From Vulcanimicrobiota bacterium (GTDB lineage Bacteria > Vulcanimicrobiota > Vulcanimicrobiia > Vulcanimicrobiales > Vulcanimicrobiaceae), in assembly GCA_019233415.1 (NCBI GenBank), contig JAFAMK010000048.1, positions 1 through 8,958 on the forward strand: DNA of 8,958 nt, given 5' to 3'. This document shows, piece after piece, positions 6,200 through 8,958 of this stretch; within the stretch, counting starts at the first letter, position 1; each line of letters begins with the position of its first letter. A program made the translations under genes and the position numbers. Under the pieces are notes generated by a model that worked only from the letters and a program-made list of their open reading frames with translations, searched no databases and was not told the origin of the DNA.

Positions 6200-6273
6200 T
6201 GGAGCACCGGAGAATCGAACTCCGCACAACCTCATTGCAAGTGAGGTTCGCCAGCCTTGGAACATGGCACCCC
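6200..6273 (-). tRNA. tRNA-Ala(TGC), unusual D-arm
   Basis: Acceptor GGGGTGC/GTGCTCC includes the G3-U70 wobble that defines alanine tRNAs. Anticodon stem CCTCA/TGAGG, loop CTTGCAA (anticodon TGC), T arm CGGAG/CTCCG, A73. CCA is not encoded (next bases CAT). The D region is abnormal: only a 3-bp TTC/GAA stem can form, position 26 is missing, and position 8 is not U. It could be a decaying or specialised gene. Confidence 0.85.
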
Positions 6274-6276
6274 ATG

Positions 6277-6348
6277 CACCCGAAGAGGGATTCGAACCCT
6301 CACCCTCCGCCTTCGTAGGGCGGCGCACGTCCGTCGTGCTGTTCGGGC
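6277..6348 (-). tRNA. tRNA-Arg(ACG)
   Basis: Acceptor GCCCGAA/TTCGGGT (G1-U72 wobble), D stem GCAC/GTGC, anticodon stem CCGCC/GGCGG, loop CTACGAA (anticodon ACG, expected to be edited to inosine), T arm GAGGG/CCCTC, G73. The next bases read CAT, so CCA is not encoded. Confidence 0.95.
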
Positions 6349-6349
6349 A

Positions 6350-6440
6350 TGGCGGAGTGGGCGCGAGTCGAACGCGCTCGTCGTTGTGACACGACTCGTC
6401 GACGTAGCAGGTCGATGCCTTACCGTTCGGCCACCACTCC
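6350..6440 (-). tRNA. tRNA-Ser(GCT)
   Basis: Class II tRNA of 91 nt. Acceptor GGAGTGG/CCACTCC, anticodon stem TCGAC/GTCGA, loop CTGCTAC (anticodon GCT), long variable arm, T arm GCGCG/CGCGC, G73, CCA encoded. Confidence 0.95.
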
Positions 6441-6453
6441 GGGAATTGACGAT

Positions 6454-6468
6454 CAGTTTTCAAAGGAC
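6454..6468 (-). promoter_or_regulatory. boxA-like sequence between tRNA-His and tRNA-Ser
   Basis: The minus strand reads GTCCTTTGAAAACTG, close to the boxA antitermination element of stable-RNA operons (core CTCTTT, often followed by GAAAACTG in leaders of rRNA genes). It sits in the 63-nt spacer after tRNA-His. If real it would recruit NusB/S10-type antitermination for the long untranslated array. Recognised by eye only. Confidence 0.4.
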
Positions 6469-6481
6469 GCGTTCGAAGAGA

Positions 6482-6499
6482 CGTGCACGAGCGTGCACG
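6482..6499. repeat. Two copies of the palindrome CGTGCACG separated by 2 bp
   Basis: CGTGCACG at 6482-6489 and 6492-6499, each self-complementary, so the pair is both a direct and an inverted repeat. It lies just downstream of tRNA-His in the transcript. It could form a hairpin used in precursor processing or be a protein-binding site. No T tract follows on the minus strand. Confidence 0.5.
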
Positions 6500-6508
6500 C
6501 GTTGAAGT

Positions 6509-6586
6509 TGGGGTGGCCGGTGGGACTCGAACCCACTTCGTCTCGCTCCACAAGCGAGTGCCTCGACCGCTTCGGCCTCGACCACC
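6509..6586 (-). tRNA. tRNA-His(GTG)
   Basis: First tRNA of the array. With the 5' end set so that GTGGTCG pairs with CGGCCAC over all 7 positions, the preceding base is the G-1 that pairs with C73, the hallmark of tRNA-His. Anticodon stem CTCGC/GCGAG, loop TTGTGGA (anticodon GTG), T arm GTGGG/CCCAC, CCA encoded. GGTCGAGGC is repeated within the 5' half (6583-6575 and 6568-6560), giving an 11-nt D loop. A terminator ends only 4 nt upstream. Confidence 0.93.
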
Positions 6587-6590
6587 ACAG

Positions 6591-6629
6591 AAAAACACCG
6601 AGGGGACCGGCTGTGCGCCGATCCCCTCG
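6591..6629 (-). terminator. Intrinsic terminator in the leader of the tRNA array
   Basis: CGAGGGGA (6599-6606) pairs with TCCCCTCG (6622-6629) and CGGC (6608-6611) with GCCG (6617-6620), a 12-bp stem with one mismatch and a 5-nt loop. On the minus strand it is followed by GTG and five Ts (6595-6591). It lies between the minus-strand promoter and tRNA-His, so it must be read through, or the leader is a separate small RNA. Confidence 0.85.
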
Positions 6630-6795
6630 TGGACTCACAAGAGTGTCGGATGCACAGCTATGACGGGGCGGTCGTACCCTCCGACCGCGCGACGATCCAG
6701 CTGAACGCCTTGGCGTTCAGGTGATAGGAATCCAACGACCGCCCTAGGCAGCCTTGGAGTCGGGGTCGGGACGATGCGTATCGCTGCATCATGAT
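6591..6795 (-). ncRNA. Structured leader RNA upstream of the tRNA array, probable attenuator or separate small RNA
   Basis: About 200 nt from the predicted start of the minus promoter to the terminator, with no credible reading frame. Strong pairings are GGCGTTCAG/CTGAACGCC (6701-6720, 9 bp with a 2-nt loop) and a closing 10-bp stem between 6735-6744 and 6666-6675. The segment 6668-6674 can instead pair with 6682-6688 (7 bp, 7-nt loop), which excludes the closing stem. In addition 6652-6658 is complementary over 7 nt to 6610-6616 in the terminator top, giving a possible antiterminator. These mutually exclusive pairings are what an attenuator needs. I know no riboswitch family that matches. 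A 6S-like or other independent small RNA is the alternative. Confidence 0.6.
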
Positions 6796-6801
6796 GCGCC
6801 G

Positions 6802-6831
6802 ATCCTATCGGCTGGCAAACATACTTGTCAA
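6802..6831 (-). promoter_or_regulatory. Sigma70-type promoter facing the tRNA array
   Basis: On the minus strand TTGACA (6831-6826), an 18-bp spacer, and TAGGAT (6807-6802). A five-A tract lies 15 bp upstream of the -35 box (6851-6847), as in UP elements of stable-RNA promoters. Predicted start near 6795. Confidence 0.75.
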
Positions 6832-6903
6832 GCGGGGTCCGCGATGTTTTTCACGCCGACATGCGACGACCCGACAAAAATTCCGCGATCGACCGCTTGA
6901 CAA
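6825..6903. repeat. 11-bp inverted repeat holding both divergent -35 boxes
   Basis: TTGTCAAGCGG at 6825-6835 and CCGCTTGACAA at 6893-6903 are exact reverse complements separated by 57 bp. Each contains the -35 hexamer of one of the two divergent promoters, and each has an A tract about 15-16 bp further upstream. The symmetry extends well beyond the hexamer, suggesting common regulator binding or promoter duplication. Confidence 0.8.
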
Positions 6904-6926
6904 AGTTCCGAACGGTCGCGTAGGCT
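6897..6926 (+). promoter_or_regulatory. Sigma70-type promoter of rtcB
   Basis: TTGACA at 6897-6902, 18-bp spacer, TAGGCT at 6921-6926. AAAAA at 6876-6880 lies 16 bp upstream of the -35 box as a possible UP element. Predicted start near 6933, about 200 nt before the rtcB start codon. Confidence 0.75.
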
Positions 6927-6932
6927 GGTCGC

Positions 6933-7130
6933 GGAGTTCACAATGAATTTGCATCAAGACGCCAGTCGACGCCAGCCATCCGAAGGTTCCACCACATGGG
7001 ATCTGGCTTCGTCGCGCACTCTGATCCAGGGTACGTCGGCGTAACTTCGAGCACGCTTCACGACGCTGAACGAGCGGGGTGGGCGATGCGCCCACCCCGT
7101 TTTTCATCTTCAGCGAAAGGAGGCAGCACC
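6933..7130 (+). promoter_or_regulatory. Structured 5' leader of rtcB with terminator (probable attenuator)
   Basis: About 200 nt of untranslated RNA. GCCAG plus ATCC (6971-6981) can pair with GGAT and CTGGC (6999-7007), and the GGATC of the 3' arm can instead pair with GATCC at 7023-7027, so alternative folds exist. GACGCCAG is repeated at 6958-6965 and 6968-6975. An intrinsic terminator follows at 7076-7104. No known riboswitch family is recognised. Short frames through this region would have to read through the terminator hairpin and are not supported. Confidence 0.6.
7076..7104 (+). terminator. Intrinsic terminator between the rtcB promoter and rtcB
   Basis: GGGGTGGGCG (7076-7085) pairs perfectly with CGCCCACCCC (7089-7098) around a 3-nt loop and is followed by G and five Ts. 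It ends 26 nt before the rtcB start and 11 nt before its ribosome binding site, the standard position for a transcription attenuator. Confidence 0.9.
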
Positions 7131-8321
7131 GTGCAGGTCATCAACACCGCCGCACACCCGGTCAAGGCGTGGGTCGACGGCGTCGAATTCGATCCGAAGG
7201 CACGCGAACAGGTCGCGAAGGTCGCATCGCTCCCGTTCGTTCACGCGCACGTCGCGGTCATGCCGGACGTTCACGTCGGCATCGGCGCGACGGTCGGCAG
7301 CGTGATCCCGACGGTCGGTGCGATCGTTCCGGCTGCGGTCGGCGTCGACATCGGCTGCGGCATGGTCGCGCAGAAGCTCACCCTCCGCGCCGAAGATCTC
7401 CCCGACGACTTGCGTCACGTCCGTGCTGCGATCGAAGCGGTGGTCCCGGTCGGCAAGGCCGCGCACCAGAGCGTTCCGGCATCCGTCGAAAACGCGTGGG
7501 CGAAGGGCCTCGCCGAGCGCTACGCGCGGGTCGTCGAACGCGCACCCGTGGTCTCGACGCGCAACGTCGCCGAACAGCTCGGCACAATGGGCGGCGGCAA
7601 CCACTTCTGCGAAGTGTGCATCGACGAGTCCGGCGACGTCTGGCTCGTCTTGCACTCGGGCTCGCGCGGTGCGGGGAACCGCATCGGCCAGTTCTACATC
7701 GAAGCGGCGCAGCGTGAGCTGCAGCGTCTCGGCGTGAAGTTGGTCGACAAGGACCTCGCGCACTTGACCGAAGGCACGCCGCTCTTCGACGCGTACGTCG
7801 AGGCGGTGAGCTGGGCGCAGGACTACGCGCGCACCAACCGCGAGTTGATGATGATCCATGCGGTCGAAGCACTTCGCGGTCGCGACGCCAAGTTGCCGCG
7901 CTTCAAGCGCGCGGAAACGGTCGTGAACTGTCACCACAACTACGTCGCGCGCGAACGGCACTTCGGTGCCGACGTCTACGTGACGCGCAAGGGTGCGGTT
8001 CGCGCCGGGCTCGGCGAACTCGGGTTCATCCCGGGTTCGATGGGCGCGCGTTCGTTCGTCGTGCGCGGCCTCGGCAACCCGGAGTCGTTCGAGTCGTGCT
8101 CGCACGGCGCGGGGCGCCGTATGAGCCGTGGCGAGGCGAAGCGCCGTCTCACGCTTGCCGACCTCAAGCGTGAGACGGCGGGGGTCGAGTGCCGCAAGGA
8201 CGAGGGCGTCCTCGACGAGGCCCCGTCCGCGTACAAGAACGTCGACGCCGTCATGCGGGCGCAGCACGATCTCGTCAGAATCGTGCACACGCTCCGCCAG
8301 GTCGTCTGCGTCAAAGGCTGA
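7131..8321 (+). CDS. rtcB: RNA-splicing/repair ligase RtcB
   Basis: 396 aa, close to the E. coli protein (408 aa). RtcB joins RNA ends carrying 2',3'-cyclic phosphate or 3'-phosphate to 5'-OH ends using GTP and Mn2+, repairing tRNA or rRNA cut by ribotoxins and, in archaea and eukaryotes, splicing tRNA. Metal and guanylation motifs are all present: GVDIGCGM (Asp73, Cys76), MGGGNHFCEV (Asn157, His158), LHSGSRG (His175), NCHHNY (His268) and SCSHGAGRRMSR with His325, the expected GMP-linked histidine. GTG at 7131 is preceded by AAAGGAGG (7116-7123) at 7 nt, which fixes the start. An upstream in-frame ATG would require translating the terminator. It is expressed from the 6897 promoter through an attenuator. 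Its stop lies 2 nt before the first Y-like RNA, so ligase and RNAs probably share a transcript. No RtcA cyclase, archease or sigma54 activator RtcR is visible. Confidence 0.97.
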   Translation: MQVINTAAHPVKAWVDGVEFDPKAREQVAKVASLPFVHAHVAVMPDVHVGIGATVGSVIPTVGAIVPAAVGVDIGCGMVAQKLTLRAEDLPDDLRHVRAAIEAVVPVGKAAHQSVPASVENAWAKGLAERYARVVERAPVVSTRNVAEQLGTMGGGNHFCEVCIDESGDVWLVLHSGSRGAGNRIGQFYIEAAQRELQRLGVKLVDKDLAHLTEGTPLFDAYVEAVSWAQDYARTNRELMMIHAVEALRGRDAKLPRFKRAETVVNCHHNYVARERHFGADVYVTRKGAVRAGLGELGFIPGSMGARSFVVRGLGNPESFESCSHGAGRRMSRGEAKRRLTLADLKRETAGVECRKDEGVLDEAPSAYKNVDAVMRAQHDLVRIVHTLRQVVCVKG

Positions 8322-8323
8322 CA

Positions 8324-8450
8324 CGAGGCCGCGGGCCGGACGTTTCGGGTTATCCACCCGGGCGCACAGCCCATCGGGACTGGAGAGGTCGGAGCTTCTC
8401 CCGCCGCTTGCGGCGTGTCCCACCCGGAGCATCACTTGCCCGCGGTCTCG
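8324..8450 (+). ncRNA. Y RNA-like RNA 1
   Basis: A 13-bp lower stem (8324-8336 with 8438-8450), an internal loop with CGGACG on the 5' strand (8337-8342) and GCATCACTT on the 3' strand (8429-8437), then an upper stem TTCGGGT/ACCCGGA (8344-8350, 8422-8428). GGGCCGG-ACG on the 5' strand and CACTTG on the 3' strand resemble the Ro60-binding helix of Y RNAs (human GGUCCGA and CACUUG). Distal to it, GGGAC/GTCCC closes two small hairpins (GGAGA/TCTCC and GCCGC/GCGGC). No T-arm-like sequence. It begins 2 nt after rtcB, so it is likely processed from that mRNA. Confidence 0.75.
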
Positions 8451-8482
8451 CGTCAGCGCAATCACCGGAACAAAGACACGGC

Positions 8483-8632
8483 GGCTTCGGGGCCGACAGT
8501 CTGAGGTTACCTGATCAGGAAGAAACACGGGTTCGACTCCCGTCGCGATGCGCTGCGGCGTATCGTGTCGCCTAACGGTAAGGCGCTTTCAGGGCGCAAG
8601 CCCGGTCCTCAGGCGCCCCTTGTCTCGAAGCC
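8483..8632 (+). ncRNA. yrlA: Y RNA-like RNA 2 with permuted tRNA mimic (YrlA type)
   Basis: An 11-bp lower stem (8483-8493 with 8622-8632), internal loop CGACAG (8494-8499) opposite CGCCCCTT (8614-8621), and upper stem TCTGAGG/CCTCAGG (8500-8506, 8607-8613). The distal part is a tRNA mimic in permuted order. A T-arm ACGGG-TTCGACT-CCCGT (8527-8543) is followed by an acceptor-like 9-bp hairpin (8544-8552 with 8559-8567, 6-nt loop) and a D-arm (8568-8585, CGCC/GGCG with CTAACGGTAAGG). A GGGC-GCAA-GCCC hairpin (8592-8603) completes it. The known bacterial YrlA RNAs have exactly this layout, with the Ro60 stem in place of the anticodon stem. The symbol is given on structural grounds; no search was possible. 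Confidence 0.85.
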
Positions 8633-8634
8633 AA

Positions 8635-8702
8635 CGTGCGGGCCGATGGCCGCGGGTTCTCTCTTGACCAGAAAACCCCGCGGCTGACCACTCGTCCGCA
8701 CG
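8635..8702 (+). ncRNA. Y RNA-like RNA 3 (minimal form)
   Basis: Only 68 nt. Lower stem CGTGCGGGC/GTCCGCACG (8635-8643, 8694-8702; 9 bp with one G-U), internal loop CGATG (8644-8648) opposite TGACCACTC (8685-8693), upper stem GCCGCGGG/CCCGCGGC (8649-8656, 8677-8684), then TTCT/AGAA and a terminal loop. It keeps GGGCCGA on the 5' strand and CCACT on the 3' strand but has no effector domain. It starts 2 nt after RNA 2. The least certain of the four because of its size, yet its helices are long and exact. Confidence 0.65.
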
Positions 8703-8732
8703 ACCTTTCATCATCACAACGATCCAACCGAC

Positions 8733-8872
8733 GCGGCACATCGTCGGGCCGGACGTTCGAGGGTTATCGTCCCTGACCACGATCGCGCGAAAGCGCTAGG
8801 GGCGACGCGCGCGCAAGCGCGCACCGGGCTCGTCCCATCCCTCGGACACCATTTGCCCGCGAGCTTCGCCGC
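8733..8872 (+). ncRNA. Y RNA-like RNA 4
   Basis: Lower stem CGGGC/GCCCG (8745-8749, 8855-8859), possibly extended by GCGGC/GCCGC (8733-8737, 8868-8872). Internal loop CGGACG (8750-8755) opposite CACCATTT (8847-8854), upper stem TTCGAGGG/CCCTCGGA (8756-8763, 8839-8846). The distal part has GCGC-GAAA-GCGC, and GGGGCGA/TCGTCCC closing a GCGCGC-GCAA-GCGCGC hairpin. Its 5' strand GGGCCGGACGTT is identical to RNA 1, and the upper stem differs from RNA 1 with pairing kept. It lies just upstream of the next gene, whose ribosome binding site follows at 8892. Confidence 0.72.
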
Positions 8873-8905
8873 TCGCACTCATCATCATCACGGAGGAACA
8901 CGCCG

Positions 8906-8958
8906 ATGAACATGCTCGCCCGGATCTTCCAGGGCCGGACCTCGGGAACGCTGCAGAC
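8906..8958 (+). CDS. Start of a protein gene, candidate Ro60 orthologue (Rsr), cut by window edge
   Basis: ATG at 8906 preceded by GGAGG (8892-8896) at 9 nt. Only MNMLARIFQGRTSGTLQ is visible before the edge, too little to identify a family. Context is the argument: in known bacterial loci rtcB, Y RNAs and rsr are neighbours, and the Y-like RNAs here end about 30 nt before this start. A short basic N-terminus before a TROVE domain would be compatible. An alternative in-frame start is the ATG at 8912. The assignment to Rsr is inference only. Confidence 0.45.
   Translation, partial: MNMLARIFQGRTSGTLQ

Noticed and set aside
6591..6795. T-box riboswitch upstream of the tRNA array
   Set aside because: AGGGTACGACCGCC resembles the T-box core, but the UGGN that pairs with the tRNA 3' end is missing and I could not identify a specifier stem.
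6996..7130. N-terminal extension of rtcB from an ATG at 6996
   Set aside because: It would translate through the terminator hairpin and T tract. The GTG at 7131 has an AAAGGAGG site and starts where RtcB proteins normally begin.
8527..8603. Permuted or split tRNA, two-piece tmRNA, or group I intron in a tRNA
   Set aside because: T-arm and D-arm flank a closed acceptor-like hairpin with no CCA. No anticodon arm, tag frame or intron core is visible, a D-stem is present unlike tmRNA, and outer Y RNA helices enclose the whole.
8589..8780. Small minus-strand open frame of 63 codons across the Y RNAs
   Set aside because: No family features and it spans the helices of RNAs 2, 3 and 4 on the opposite strand.
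8324..8872. CRISPR-like or simple DNA repeat
   Set aside because: The units differ in length and sequence and share only paired structure and short motifs, with no fixed repeat-spacer pattern.

Overview
The window comes from a high-GC bacterium. Codons are strongly G/C-ending, genes are close-packed, Shine-Dalgarno sites are good and two promoters are sigma70-like. The phylum cannot be fixed from this sequence. The HNH protein family and tRNA style would fit Eremiobacterota-, Chloroflexota- or actinobacterium-like lineages, but that is only an impression.

Left part (1-3094, + strand). The tail of an unrecognised protein is followed by a tight three-gene run. The genes are N-acetylglucosamine-6-phosphate deacetylase (nagA), a crotonase-fold enoyl-CoA isomerase/hydratase-like protein, and a short-chain dehydrogenase closely resembling the catalytic domain of HSDL2. 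It converges, with a 12-bp gap, on a minus-strand unit. That unit, read 5' to 3', is an HNH nuclease-family protein (5260-4733), a small XRE-type HTH protein (4736-4419, ATGA overlap), and one protein joining a GNAT acetyltransferase to a PHYHD1-like dioxygenase (4411-3107).

Middle (5318-6586, - strand). Fourteen tRNA genes lie in 1.27 kb, in the order His, Ser(GCT), Arg, Ala, Asn, Tyr, Met, Pro, Lys, Cys, Ser(CGA), Asp, Glu, Gly. They are oriented so that read-through would continue into the HNH gene. Several are structurally odd and four do not encode CCA.

Control region (6591-7130). Two near mirror-image promoters (TTGACA, 18 bp, TAGGAT or TAGGCT, each with an upstream A tract) fire divergently. 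The leftward transcript has a structured leader of about 200 nt ending in an intrinsic terminator that abuts the tRNA array. The rightward transcript also has a leader ending in an intrinsic terminator just before rtcB. Both tRNA array and ligase therefore look attenuated.

Right part (7131-8958, + strand). rtcB encodes an RNA ligase with all active-site motifs. Its stop codon is followed within 2 nt by four tandem structured RNAs (8324-8872). All four share the Y RNA plan: a lower stem, an internal loop with GGGC-CGR on the 5' strand and a pyrimidine-rich C/A/T stretch on the 3' strand, and an upper stem. Their stems differ in sequence but keep pairing. The second carries a circularly permuted tRNA mimic (T-arm, acceptor-like hairpin, D-arm), as in bacterial YrlA. 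A new gene with a strong ribosome binding site starts at 8906. By context it may be the Ro60 orthologue rsr, but only 17 codons are present.

Taken together the right half looks like an RNA-repair and RNA-quality-control island: an RtcB ligase, a four-member Y RNA cluster, probably Ro60, and a divergently transcribed, attenuator-controlled tRNA array that could replace or supply damaged tRNAs. RtcB/Y RNA/Ro60 linkage is known. The four-Y-RNA cluster and the paired attenuators facing a 14-tRNA array are the parts most likely to be new.
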